Positions 1 through 10,600 of a stretch of DNA of 64,000 nucleotides are shown piece by piece. Both the position numbers and the translations under genes were made by a program. The stretch's first letter is position 1. The number at the start of each line of letters is the position of its first letter. Location of the stretch: assembly GCF_008974245.1 (NCBI RefSeq), contig NZ_BBZI01000009.1, positions 245,219-309,218 on the forward strand. The letters are read 5' to 3'. The DNA comes from Streptomyces abyssomicinicus (GTDB taxonomy: Bacteria; Actinomycetota; Actinomycetes; Streptomycetales; Streptomycetaceae). Below the pieces are notes generated by a model that had not been told where the DNA came from, did no database searches, and saw only the letters and a list, made by a program, of their open reading frames with translations.

Positions 1-1611
1 CGGCGGCAGCGCGGGCAGCGGTGCGCCCAGGCCGCCGCGGGCGCGTGCCCCGGTGCGGGTGGAAGGCCGGTGCGGGGCGTCGGCCGGTGCGGCGGGGCCG
101 CCCGCGGTGCCGCCGTGGACGGGCCGGTCCGCCGGACCGCCGTGTACGCCCTCGGTGCCGCTCGTGCCGTCCGCGCGGCGCTGGACGACGGGAAGCGCCG
201 GACCGGCGGCAGCCCGGCCGCCGGGCACGGCGCCCGGGGCGGCGGCGTCCTTGGCCAACGGCACCGCCGTGGCGGGCAGTTCGCTCAGCGGCGCGCCGAG
301 CGGCGCACGGGTGGGCGACCCCTGCGCCGGGGTGGCCGGGCGCGCTCCCGTTCCGGCCGGGGTGGTCGTGGTGGAGGGCGCGCCGGCATCCGGGAGGGTG
401 GCGGGCCGCAGGGCGGGGACGCAGCGCACCGGGCCGGCCGGGCGTCGGGCGACGGTCAGGGAGGGCCCCGCCGGGCGCGGCCGGACGGACGGGTGGGACC
501 CGTCGGCGCCGGAGGCCCGGGCCGCCCCCGGCTGCCCGCCCTCCCGGCCGGACCCGGTCGTTCCGGGTGCCGTGCGCCGGCTGTCCGGGGCCTGCGGTGT
601 ACGCCCGCCGGTGCCCGACGGGGACCGGGACGCGCGCCCGGAGTCCGGCCCGGAGCGCGTCTGCGAAGCGGTCCCGTCGGCAGCGGGCCGGCCCACGTCC
701 CGGCCGACGCCGGCGCCCGGGACCACCGGGACACTCCGCACCAGCGGGATCTCGGGCGCGACCGGCCGCCGACCCGTGTCGCCGGGCGGCACGACCGGGC
801 CGGTGCCCGGCTGCACCGCCCGCTGGACGGCGGAGGACGCCGAGGAGGACGAAGAGGAGGCCGAGGACAGCACGCCGGGAGAGTCCCCGGACGTCAGACC
901 ACGGCTTCGCGGAGCGTCACCCGGGCGCCCCTTCCCCGCGGCGCCGTCGCCGCTGGGACGCGCCACCACGGGCCCCGCACCGGACGGCACCGCAGCGGAC
1001 GACGGGGAACCGGACGACGCCGGAGCGGACGAAGCAGGACCGGACGGCCGCGCCCCCGACCCTCGCGCGGCCCCCGGCGCCCGGCCGGCCGACGGACGGG
1101 ACGTGCCGCCCGGGGCACCGGCCGCCTCCGGCGCGCCGGTGTCCGGCACACCGCCGGGCGGCCCGTCGGCGCCCTCCGGCCGCAGGGACCGGAGCAGCAG
1201 CGGACCCCCGCCGGTGCGGGTGGCCTGCGGGGTGGCCGGGCGGGTGACTCCCCGCACCAGCCCGGCCGGAGCCGTGGGCAGCAGGGCGTGGCCCAGTCCG
1301 GAGTCGAACGACGGGTTCTGCCAGGCGGCGAGGTCCGAGCGGAAGGCGAGGCCGTCGCTGACCCCGAGCGGCGCGCGGGAGACGGTGAGCACCGGAGGCG
1401 GGGTGCGGCGCCAGCCGCCGTCCCAGTCTCCGGGCACGGAGGGGACCCCGGCGCCGGGCGCGGTCCGGTCCGGACCCTCACCGGGCGGACCGCCCGCCTC
1501 GGCCACGGAACGCCCGGAGCGCTCCGCGCGCCCCGTCCGCTCCGCGCGCTCCGAGGAGTCCGCGGCGATCGGCCCGGCGGCCCGGCGGCGCAGCCTGTCC
1601 CGCCATGCCAT
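1..1611 (-). CDS. eCIS-associated long disordered Pro/Ala-rich protein (partial, C-terminus off the window)
   Basis: The frame opens at an ATG (1609-1611) and has no stop down to base 1, so at least 537 codons are present and the C-terminus is missing. The N-terminus begins MAWRDRLRRRAAGP. Around residues 75-115 there is an ordered-looking stretch (LTVSRAPLGVSDGLAFRS, then WQNPSFDSGLGHALLP). The rest is Gly/Pro/Ala/Ser/Arg-rich with VQR motifs (SAVQRAVQPG, PVVQRRADG) and an APLGAPLSELP-type segment. It starts 4 bases after the stop of the DUF6760 gene, so it belongs to the injection-system operon. Long disordered proteins with VQR motifs occur in actinobacterial eCIS loci; their role is not established, and tape-measure, cargo-loading or scaffold roles are only guesses. 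Frame choice rests on the start context and operon spacing, because several other frames are also open here. Confidence 0.7.
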   Translation of the reverse strand, partial: MAWRDRLRRRAAGPIAADSSERAERTGRAERSGRSVAEAGGPPGEGPDRTAPGAGVPSVPGDWDGGWRRTPPPVLTVSRAPLGVSDGLAFRSDLAAWQNPSFDSGLGHALLPTAPAGLVRGVTRPATPQATRTGGGPLLLRSLRPEGADGPPGGVPDTGAPEAAGAPGGTSRPSAGRAPGAARGSGARPSGPASSAPASSGSPSSAAVPSGAGPVVARPSGDGAAGKGRPGDAPRSRGLTSGDSPGVLSSASSSSSSASSAVQRAVQPGTGPVVPPGDTGRRPVAPEIPLVRSVPVVPGAGVGRDVGRPAADGTASQTRSGPDSGRASRSPSGTGGRTPQAPDSRRTAPGTTGSGREGGQPGAARASGADGSHPSVRPRPAGPSLTVARRPAGPVRCVPALRPATLPDAGAPSTTTTPAGTGARPATPAQGSPTRAPLGAPLSELPATAVPLAKDAAAPGAVPGGRAAAGPALPVVQRRADGTSGTEGVHGGPADRPVHGGTAGGPAAPADAPHRPSTRTGARARGGLGAPLPALPP

Positions 1612-1615
1612 GTGC

Positions 1616-1774
1616 TCAACCGCCTTCGTTCACGCGGGTGTTGATACGGGCGATCTCGGCCACCCACTGCCGGCGTTCGTCATGGGTCAGGTCGAGGATC
1701 TCCTCGCGCGGCCAGTGGAAGTGGTAGGCGACGTACGCGATCTCCTCCCGGAGCCGGGGAAGGGCGTACGTCAC
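1616..1774 (-). CDS. DUF6760-type small eCIS protein
   Basis: A 52-aa protein beginning VTYALPRLREEIAYVAYHFH and continuing with a WPREEILDLTHDERR segment, a pattern I recognise from the small DUF6760 proteins of Streptomyces contractile injection loci. The GTG start (1772-1774) overlaps the TGA of the upstream gene (1771-1773) in a GTGA junction, so it is probably translated by coupling. Helical content and small size resemble tail assembly chaperones or tube-initiator adaptors, but no activity can be read from the sequence. Third codon positions are nearly all G or C, and the next gene begins 4 bases beyond its stop. All of this supports a real gene despite its size. Confidence 0.8.
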   Translation of the reverse strand: MTYALPRLREEIAYVAYHFHWPREEILDLTHDERRQWVAEIARINTRVNEGG

Positions 1775-2265
1775 GATTCCCCCAGGCGCCCGCCCGAGAG
1801 GTCGACCTCGAAGCCGCCTTCGCAGTGCGGACAGGTCACCGCCGCACGGGTGTGGCCCTCGCTGTTGACGCGACGGTAGAAGTCCTGGAGGAAGGCGACG
1901 TCGGTGGCGTACATCCGCTCCACGATCCCGGCGTGGACGTCGGTGATGGAGCCGATCCGGGTGATGACCTGGCTCAGCAGCACCACGCTCAGGTACGCGG
2001 GGTTCTCCTTGACCCGCAGGTCGATCTGGGGCCGCAGTTCGTCCCGGGCCGTGGCCAGGCGCATCGAGCCGTGGCGGTGGACGGTGCCCGCCTCGTCGAC
2101 GTAGCCGCGCGGCAGTTCGAACTCGAACTCGGTGCGCAGCCCGTGGTCCTCCCGTGGCGGCGGAGCGGCGGCGGGGGGTGCCGCCGCCTGCTCGGCCGCC
2201 GGGGCGGGCGCCGTCGCCTGGAGGATCTCCTCCAGGTTGCCCGCCGTCACCGTACGGCGCCTCAT
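1771..2265 (-). CDS. eCIS tail-assembly-type protein with C-terminal CPHC motif
   Basis: 164 aa. Residues 1-45 are a low-complexity Ala/Pro leader. Residues 46-140 form a compact domain (FEFELPRGYVDEAGTVHRHG, RDELRPQIDLRVKENPAYLS) rich in helices and resembling phage tail assembly or chaperone proteins. The C-terminal 30 residues hold a CPHC motif (TCPHCEGGFEVDLSGG) that could be half of a zinc-binding site. The ATG (2263-2265) overlaps the stop of the tube gene (2262-2264). Position directly after the tube gene fits the usual eCIS order, in which a small assembly or adaptor protein follows the tube. The product may control tube length or connect the tube to the baseplate; that is inference from position. 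Confidence 0.75.
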   Translation of the reverse strand: MRRRTVTAGNLEEILQATAPAPAAEQAAAPPAAAPPPREDHGLRTEFEFELPRGYVDEAGTVHRHGSMRLATARDELRPQIDLRVKENPAYLSVVLLSQVITRIGSITDVHAGIVERMYATDVAFLQDFYRRVNSEGHTRAAVTCPHCEGGFEVDLSGGRLGES

Positions 2266-2702
2266 TCGACGACGATCTCCTCGAACACGATGGTGACGGT
2301 CTCGGTGGCGTGGGAGGCGTCCCCCGCCTTCAGGGACGGGCCCTCCCACTTGGAGGCCCACCCCTGCATCAGCTGAATGCGCCGGACCGTGTTGCCCTCG
2401 GTGTCCTTGATCTCGATCGTGAGGTTCTGGCGCGCGGCGTTCACGGCGCCGTTGTTCAGGGTCTCCTTGATCCAGTTGGTGAACTCGCTGCTCTGGTCGA
2501 GTCCCCGGGTGATCGTGATCTCGCCCGCCTGCCGGCCACCGGGCTGCTTGCGGATGATCTGCTTGCCCTCGGCGCTGACCTGCTTGATCTCGACGACGTC
2601 CTCCTGGACGGTCAGACCGCTGATCTCCTGGATCGACTCGACCAGGTAGCCACCGAGCTGCACGCCGAAGACGTGGGTGGAAAGAGCATCGCCCGTTGCC
2701 AT
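2262..2702 (-). CDS. contractile injection system inner tube protein (gp19/Hcp-like)
   Basis: 146 aa, the usual length for tube subunits of eCIS and T4-like tails. The N-terminus MATGDALSTHVFGVQLGGYL and the central EITITRGLDQSSEFTNWIKE are hallmarks of the phage tail tube family (T4 gp19-like, PVC tube proteins). Subunits form hexameric rings that stack into the rigid inner tube propelled by sheath contraction. The gene lies 46 bp downstream of the sheath gene with its own ribosome-binding sequence (GGAAAGGTGA ahead of ATG), which would allow a high subunit yield. Its stop overlaps the next start (ATGA). A single tube gene is seen here; some eCIS loci carry two or three paralogues and others could lie outside the window. 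Confidence 0.93.
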   Translation of the reverse strand: MATGDALSTHVFGVQLGGYLVESIQEISGLTVQEDVVEIKQVSAEGKQIIRKQPGGRQAGEITITRGLDQSSEFTNWIKETLNNGAVNAARQNLTIEIKDTEGNTVRRIQLMQGWASKWEGPSLKAGDASHATETVTIVFEEIVVE

Positions 2703-2748
2703 GACTGTCTGTCACCTTTCCTTGCGGAGCCGTTCCTACGGTCCCGGG

Positions 2749-4293
<1,545 letters not shown>

Positions 4294-4460
4294 GCTCGCT
4301 CCTTCGGGTCCTGCGGTTCTGGCGGATCTGTCACCTGTGTCCAGGCCGAGTCTGCGGGGCGGTTCCGCGAGGTGACAGGGCCGTGCGGACCTGGCCAGGG
4401 GCAGGGGCGCTGCCTTTCCCTGCCCGCGCCGACCGCCCGACGGCCCCCCGGACCTGCCCC

Positions 4461-4484
4461 TGGTCTGCCCGTACGGGCAGACCA
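4461..4484. promoter_or_regulatory. perfect 24-bp palindrome upstream of the sheath gene
   Basis: The left arm TGGTCTGCCCGT is followed immediately by its exact reverse complement, with no spacer. It ends 168 bp before the sheath start codon. A loop-free 24-bp palindrome suits a symmetrical dimeric repressor or activator better than a terminator. The LuxR-type regulator encoded at 11105-11878 is a nearby candidate ligand, but that is inference. Confidence 0.6.
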
Positions 4485-4619
4485 CGCGGTGACGGCGGGG
4501 TCCGTGGTGCGGTCCGCGGGCAGCCGTCCTCCCTCCGCGCCGCGGAAGGAGGGGGAGGACCCGAACGCCTGGCCCGCCGCCGGCGGGCGCTCCCCGGCGG
4601 GCGCTCCCCGGCGGGCGGT

Positions 4620-4646
4620 GGGCGGGTGGGCGGGTGGGCGGGTGGG
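4620..4646 (+). repeat. seven-tract G-quadruplex-forming repeat
   Basis: Seven GGG tracts separated by single C or T bases occur in succession on the plus strand. Four tracts with one-base loops already suffice for a very stable parallel quadruplex. For the leftward operon this is the template strand, so a fold here could pause or stop polymerase between the ATPase and sheath genes. Confidence 0.7.
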
Positions 4647-4720
4647 CCAGTGACGCACCGGACGCCGGAGCCGGGGGCCCCGCGGGCGGGTGGGGGTCCC
4701 AGGGGCGGGCGTCCCGTCCC

Positions 4721-6940
4721 TCAGACCTCGACGGCCGCCGCCAGGTGCGGTCCGAACTCGCTCTGCAGGATCAGCCGGCCGAGCTTGCGGTACTCCTGGG
4801 CGACCGCCGTCACCACCTGACGCATGGTGAGCGGCTCGCCGGACTCCGCGGCGAGGTAGGCCGCGGTGACCGCGCAGGCGCGGATGGAGCCGCCGGCCAG
4901 CTCGAAGCGGTCCGCGCAGAAGGCGAGGTCGAGGTCGTCGGCGCGGGGCAGACGGGCGCCCAGGCAGCGGTCCCAGAGGGCGAGGCGCTGGCCCGGGTCG
5001 GGGACCGGGAAGTCGGCGACCACGTCCAGGCGGCGGGTGAACGCCTCGTCGAGGTTGGCCCGCAGGTTGGTGGTCAGCACGGCGATGCCGTCGAAGGACT
5101 CCATGCGCTGGAGCAGGTACGCGGACTCGATGTTGGCGTGGCGGTCGTGGGCGTCCTTCACCTCGGAGCGCTTGCCGAAGATCGCGTCGGCCTCGTCGAA
5201 GAGGAGCACGGCGTTGACCGCGGAGGCCTCGGTGAAGATCCGTTCCAGGTTCTTCTCGGTCTCACCGATGTACTTGTCGACCACGGTGGACAGGTCGACG
5301 ACGTAGAGGTCCATGCCGAGATCCGCCGCGACGACCTCGGCGGACATGGTCTTGCCGGTGCCGGACTCCCCCGCGAACAGCGCGATCACGCCGCGCCCCC
5401 GGCCGCCGCCGGGCCGCATGCCCCACTGTCCGAGCACCTGGTCGCGGTGGCGGGCACGCAGCGCGAGTTCGCGCAGGCGGCGGTGGGTGGTCGGGGGGAG
5501 GACCAGGTCGTCCCAGCCGACGCCCGGTTCGACGCGGCGGGCGAGCCGGTCGAGGCCCGCGCCGTTCTGGGCGCGCACCGCGGCGCGCAGGTCGTCGGGG
5601 CCGACCGGGCGGCCCGCGAGGGCGGCGTTGCGGACGGCCACGTCGGCGGCGCGCCGCAACTGGCCGGAGTCCAGCCGGTGGGCGGCCACCGCGCGGGCGA
5701 GTTCGTCCACGTCACCCGTGCCGGCGACGTCGGCGACCCGGTCCAGGGCCTGGAGCCAGCGCGCGGCCTGCCGCTCGGGGGAGGGCGCCGGCACGGTCAG
5801 GACGACGGGGCTGTCGGCCGCCCAGGCCGGGTCCCAGCCGCCCGAACCGTGCGTCAGGAGCGGGATGCCGCGCAGTGCGGCGCACAACGACCGCAGGGTG
5901 CGGGCCCGTTCGGCCGGCTCGTCGGGCAGCGACGCCAGCGGGCCGAGGACCACCCCGGCACCGGTGAGGCGTGCCTCCAGCGCCGCCACCCGCGCCAGTT
6001 CCGGCACGTCGCCGGGGTGCCGGGCGAGCGCCGCCGCGTCCAGGACGAGCGGGCGCAGTCCGGCCGCGCGCAGGGCCGCGACGGCCAGGCCTTCCGCGTC
6101 GCCGCCCCGGGCGCGCAGGTGGACGAGGCCGGTGCCGGTGCCCGCGGCGGCGGCCACGCGGTGGACCTCCGCGGGGTCGGCGGCCGGGTCCTCGTGGGCC
6201 TCGCCGAGCACGCCCGCCAGCCGGGCGTCGGGCCGGGTGCCGCCCAGCAGGTGCGCGGTGACCCGGTCGGGGACGGCCAGGGCACGGGAGAGCGGCGGCC
6301 GTTCCGGTTCGGTGACCGTCAGCAGACCGCCCTCGACCAGTGGTGCTCCGGCGGCGAGCCGGAACCGGCCGGTCCCCGCCGGGGGGAGCGCGCACAGTTC
6401 CAGGGCCAGCCCGACCGTGGGCCTGCGGCGCGTCAGGTCGTCGTTGAGGTAGCCGTACAGCCGCTCGAACCGCGCGTCCAGGTCGGGCGCCACCGCGACC
6501 AGGAGCAGGTCCAGGTCCAGCGGCGACAGCCCGAACCGCGCGGCGAGCCCTCCGAGGACGGAGCCGGGCGGCGGCTGCCAGGGCTCGTGGCCGGGGACGT
6601 CGAGCCCACCCGGCTCGTCCAGGATGCGGGCCACCGCCTCCGGGGTGAGGTACTGACCGCGGTACGGGTCGTCGGGGTCGGGGTCGGCGGCCCGCCGGAC
6701 CGCCACCGCGTGCCGTACCCGCTCCTCGACGGCGCGGAGCCGCGCCCACACGGGGTCGGCGCCGGCCGGGACGGATGCGGGACCGGTGCCCGCGGCGACG
6801 GTCTGCGCGGCGGCCACCGCGTCGGCCCGTACGGCGGACGGCGCGTCGGGCTGCTCGGGGCGCGGCGTGTCGGACTGCTCGGGGCGCGTCACGGCGGCGG
6901 GCGCGGCGGCGGGCGCGCCGGGGCGAACGGCGGATGTCAT
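4721..6940 (-). CDS. eCIS AAA+ ATPase (Pvc15/Afp15-like)
   Basis: 739 aa. Residues 1-60 are an Ala/Pro-rich leader. About 60-470 is the family-specific N-terminal region with a degenerate ATPase-like fold. The C-terminal AAA+ module has Walker A GESGTGKT (about 524-531), Walker B LLFDEADAIFG (about 577-587) and a sensor-like AVLTTNLRANLDEAFTRRLD. Position and architecture match the ATPase present in most eCIS loci, thought to help assemble or recycle particles in the cytoplasm by analogy with ClpV-type enzymes. The ATG (6938-6940) overlaps the TGA of the DUF4255 gene, so the two are coupled. A 427-bp gap follows before the sheath gene. Confidence 0.92.
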   Translation of the reverse strand: MTSAVRPGAPAAAPAAVTRPEQSDTPRPEQPDAPSAVRADAVAAAQTVAAGTGPASVPAGADPVWARLRAVEERVRHAVAVRRAADPDPDDPYRGQYLTPEAVARILDEPGGLDVPGHEPWQPPPGSVLGGLAARFGLSPLDLDLLLVAVAPDLDARFERLYGYLNDDLTRRRPTVGLALELCALPPAGTGRFRLAAGAPLVEGGLLTVTEPERPPLSRALAVPDRVTAHLLGGTRPDARLAGVLGEAHEDPAADPAEVHRVAAAAGTGTGLVHLRARGGDAEGLAVAALRAAGLRPLVLDAAALARHPGDVPELARVAALEARLTGAGVVLGPLASLPDEPAERARTLRSLCAALRGIPLLTHGSGGWDPAWAADSPVVLTVPAPSPERQAARWLQALDRVADVAGTGDVDELARAVAAHRLDSGQLRRAADVAVRNAALAGRPVGPDDLRAAVRAQNGAGLDRLARRVEPGVGWDDLVLPPTTHRRLRELALRARHRDQVLGQWGMRPGGGRGRGVIALFAGESGTGKTMSAEVVAADLGMDLYVVDLSTVVDKYIGETEKNLERIFTEASAVNAVLLFDEADAIFGKRSEVKDAHDRHANIESAYLLQRMESFDGIAVLTTNLRANLDEAFTRRLDVVADFPVPDPGQRLALWDRCLGARLPRADDLDLAFCADRFELAGGSIRACAVTAAYLAAESGEPLTMRQVVTAVAQEYRKLGRLILQSEFGPHLAAAVEV

Positions 6941-7644
6941 GGCTGGCGGTCCCCCCGGCGGCGGCGCCGGGCGGGGGCGGCCCCCCGCTCGCGCGGGCCG
7001 GCGAAGCCCTCCCGGCCCGGATCGTCCGTCTCCAGGTAGCGCAGGCGGCGGCCGGGCTCCGGCTCCCCGCCCTCGCGCCGGGCCGTGGAACGCACGACGA
7101 GGCCTTCGGTGACCGGCGGGGCGGTGGCCGTGGTCGCCCCCGCGAGCGGCGCGCGCACCCGCACGCCGAGGGACGCCTTCAGCTCTCCGCCGAGCGCCGA
7201 CCACACGTCGGCGGCGGCCGGCACGTCGGCAGCCGCCCCGGCGGTGTCCAGGGTGACGGTCAGGCCCAGCTCGGCGAGGGTGCCGGTGAGCAGCCGCGCG
7301 GGCAGGGTGTCGGTGGCCACCAGGCAGGTGAGCACCTGGGAGAGCAGCCGGTGCTCGTCCTGCGGGCGGCTCGCCCACGCCGTGACGAGGTACGTCAGGT
7401 CGAACCACCGCGGCGGGGAGCGCCGCGCCACGAGGTGCCCGTCCGCGTCGTACACCTCCCCGGCGCCGGCGCCGCGCCGGGCGGCGTCCTCACGGATGTC
7501 GTACAGGAAGACGCAGACCGTCGGCGCGCTGCGCCGCGCGGCCCAGTCCCGGGTGGGGGCGTCGAAGACCACCTCGATCCCCGACGCCTCCAGGCCCGAA
7601 TCGGCGAGCAGCCGGCGCAGCCCCTCGTCGACCTCGTGGATCAC
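6937..7644 (-). CDS. DUF4255 (Pvc16-like) eCIS tail-terminator/cap protein
   Basis: 235 aa starting at a GTG (7642-7644): VIHEVDEGLRRLLADSGLEA. The core (VFLYDIREDAARRG, RWFDLTYLVTAWASRPQDEH, LLSQVLTCLVATDTLP) is the DUF4255/Pvc16 N-terminal domain, which in PVC and Afp particles forms the terminator cap at the distal end of tube and sheath. The C-terminal 60 residues are Arg/Gly/Pro-rich and probably flexible. The start overlaps the stop of the preceding beta-propeller gene (GTGA) and the stop overlaps the ATPase start (ATGA), so three proteins are made by coupled translation. Starts further upstream in the open frame would run deep into the propeller gene and are rejected. Confidence 0.9.
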   Translation of the reverse strand: MIHEVDEGLRRLLADSGLEASGIEVVFDAPTRDWAARRSAPTVCVFLYDIREDAARRGAGAGEVYDADGHLVARRSPPRWFDLTYLVTAWASRPQDEHRLLSQVLTCLVATDTLPARLLTGTLAELGLTVTLDTAGAAADVPAAADVWSALGGELKASLGVRVRAPLAGATTATAPPVTEGLVVRSTARREGGEPEPGRRLRYLETDDPGREGFAGPRERGAAPARRRRRGDRQP

Positions 7645-10600
7645 CGGCGGGTCACCTCGTCGGGCGGCTGCACGCTGCCGCTGACCACCAGGAAGTCGGT
7701 CTTCACCGGTGAGAAGCCGGAGCCCCGGGCGGTGATGACGCGCGGACCGGTCTGGTCCTTGGCGAGGATGAGCAGCTGGCCGATGAACGTACCGTCCGGC
7801 TTCGGGACGGTCGGCGCCGCCGCCGCGGTGATGCCCGGCTTCCAGGCGAACCGCACGGGCACGCCCGGCGGGAAGTCCTCGCCGCGGACGGAGGTGACGA
7901 AGCCGGGCTTGCCGATGTCCGGCACCGCGACGATGCGCGGCTGGAGGATGCGCAGCCGCTGCCGTGCGGTGTTGTCGCTGCGGTCGGCGTCCGTCCCGGT
8001 GGTGGTCAGCTTGCCGGTGACCTGGCCGGTCAGCGCCTTGTCGGGGCTGAGGACGACCCGCACGACGGTGCTCGCGCCCGGCTCCAGGTCCGGCAGCGCG
8101 CACGACCAGGAGGCGTCGCAGCCGGGCGGCCGCCCGCCGTTGGGGATGCCCGCGGGCAGCCCGATGCGCAGCCGCAGGCCGGTCGCCAGCGCGTTGCGGC
8201 CGTTGCGGACGGTGTACGACACCACGACCCGCCCGCCGACGTAGCCGGGGTTCGGCCGGGCGGAGACGCGCACCGAGGGCCCGGCCTCGGGCGCGGGCGG
8301 CTCCGGGGGCGCGGTGGCCGGCGGCGGGGTGGTGGGCGGCGTGGTCGGTGTGGGGGTGCCCGTGGGCGGCGGGGTGGTCGGCGGCGGCGTGGCCTCGCGC
8401 ACCGGCACCACGGTCCGGCCGTCGTTGTCGGTGGGCTGCGGATCGAGGACGGAGCCGCCGACCGACCAGTCGACCGGCGCGTCGCCGGGGACGAGCCCGG
8501 TGAGGGTGACGTCCACCGGCACGGTCCTGCCGGGCGGCACCACACCGACGGCGCACTGGAGGGCGACGGTGCCGCAGTCGCCCCCGGGCCGGGTCATGGC
8601 GGTGATCTCGACGCCGGCCGGCGGCACGACGGTCAGCCGGGTGCCGGGCGAGGCGGCGGGACCGTTGTTGACCACGTCGACGCGGACCGTGGTGGTGCGG
8701 CCGACGATGACCTCGTCGGCTGCGCCGGGCGCCCGGACGGCGAGGTCCACGGACTGCTGGACTGCGGGTTCCTTCTGGCGGCCCGGGAGGGCGCCGGTCA
8801 GGGAGACGAGGTCGCCGGAGGCGATGTCGAGGAACTTGATGCTCTCGGGGCTGTTGACGGCGACCCGGGCGCGGGCGCTGAACACCAGGCCCGCGCCGTC
8901 GGCCGTCCAGGCGGCGTCACGCGGCTGGTGCGGGCCGGTCTCGGTGGTGTCCGGCAGGTCCCGGCCGCAGGCGCCGGCCTGGCCGCGGGCGGCGGCGGGC
9001 AGCAGGACCCGGCACGCGTCACCCGACACCGACGTCACGAGGATGCCGTTGCGCTCGTCGATCCGGCCGCCGCCGCTCTTCCGGTTGAAGGCGATGCTCA
9101 GCCCGTCCGGGGAGAACGCGGGGCTGTCGTCGATGACCTCGCAGGAGCCTGGGCAGTTGTCTTCGCTCAGGTCGTGCTGCTTGAGCGGGTCGGCCACGGG
9201 CGCGGTCCAGATGTGCTTGCTGCCGCCGCGTCCGTCGATGACGTGGTTGCGGGTGAAGGCCAGAGTGGTGCCGTCGGGGGACCAGGTGGGCTGGGCGTCC
9301 TGGTCCTGGGGCGCGTCGGCCGGCGGGACGATCCGGCCGGTGATCTTTCCGCTGGCCACGTCCGCTATGAGGATGCGGCTGGTCCCCGCGGCCTCGCCGA
9401 CGCCGCCCGGCGACACCCGGGTGAAGGCGAGCCGCTTGCCGTCCGGGGAGAACGCCGGGTCGGTGTCCCAGTCGTCCGGGCCGCGTTCGTCGAGTGCCAG
9501 GTACTCCGGCTTCGCGCCGTCCGCGCCCGCGATCTTGATCCGCTCGGTCCGGCGGTCGCGGGGGCCTTCGAACACGGTGACCACGATGCGGCGGCCGTCG
9601 GGCGTGTAGCTCTGCCGCTCGGTCCACGGGTCGTATCCGGCCCTCGGCCGGAACAGCGGGTCCTTGGTGCGATCGGTGTTCGTGTCCGCCTCGGGGTCCT
9701 CCGACAGGACCACCAGCCCCAGGTCCCGGGGGTCGGACCCGTCGAGCCGCACGTCCTGCAGCGTCGCCTCGTGCGGTCCGGACGCCGTGGTGCGCTCCAC
9801 GACCGCGCGGCCGCCGTCGAGCGGTCCGAGCCAGGTGGGCGAGAGGACCTCGCGGTTCTCGTTGAGCACCAGCCCCGGGGTGGCGGCGGAGTACACGGGC
9901 GTGCGGAACACGTGGTCCCAGTTCCCCTCGCACTCGCAGGTGATCTCCGGGCTGAGGAACATGACCTCGTTCCCGCCGGGCAGCCACGTCGCCCCGTGGG
10001 CCCGCCACTCGGCCTGGTCGCCGCCGAGCAACGGCCGGTCGGTGGACCCGTCGGTGCCGTCCGTCACCCGCAGCCGGGTGCCGTTCTGCCCGTATCCGGC
10101 GGGGGTGGCGGTGTAGGCGATGCGGTTCCGGTGCTCGCCTTCGCCGGCCGGGTTCCACACCGGCTCGGTGGCCGTGCCGTTCACGGGGTTGGTGACCCGG
10201 TCGGCGTCGCCGCCCTTCAGGTCCCGCACGTAGATCTGCTGCCCGGCGGCGGGGTCGGCGTCACTGGAGTACGCCAGGCGCAGCCCGTCCGGGGAGACGG
10301 TGGGCCACTGTTCGTCGAAGGGGGTGTCGGTCAGCTGCGTCAGGCTGCCGGTGCCGTCGGTGCTCACCTGCCACAGGTCGCGCTGGCTCCCGCCGTCCGT
10401 GCCTCCGGGTCCGGCCGAGTCGAAGACCACGGACCCGTCCGGCGTCAGCCGCGGATGCGCCGCGTTCATGCCCTTGGTGAGGCGGAGCAGGGAGCCGTCG
10501 GCGGACCGCAGGTAGACCTGCGGGTTCTTCTCGTCGCGGCGGCTCACGAACACGAGCCGGTCGCCCAGGGCGGACGGCTGTGCGTCGAAGTGGGCCGCGC

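Larger units (their letters stand above)
4294..4720. promoter_or_regulatory. 427-bp regulatory gap inside the injection-system locus
   Basis: No coding frame of this gap shows family similarity. It holds, from the sheath side outward: a spaced 9-bp inverted repeat (CTGTCACCT at 4328-4336, AGGTGACAG at 4370-4378), a perfect 24-bp palindrome (4461-4484), three copies of a CCGGCGGGCGCTC-like unit near 4580-4617, and seven successive GGG runs with one-base loops (4620-4646). In an operon otherwise joined by 4-base overlaps this is the natural place for a promoter of the sheath-tube genes and for operators or a transcription pause site. I cannot assign the binding proteins. Confidence 0.6.

Noticed and set aside
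53..1879. Long plus-strand open frames over the first 1.9 kb
   Set aside because: They are composition shadows of the minus-strand operon; they have no domain similarity, and the minus-strand genes are linked by GTGA/ATGA junctions and ribosome-binding sites.
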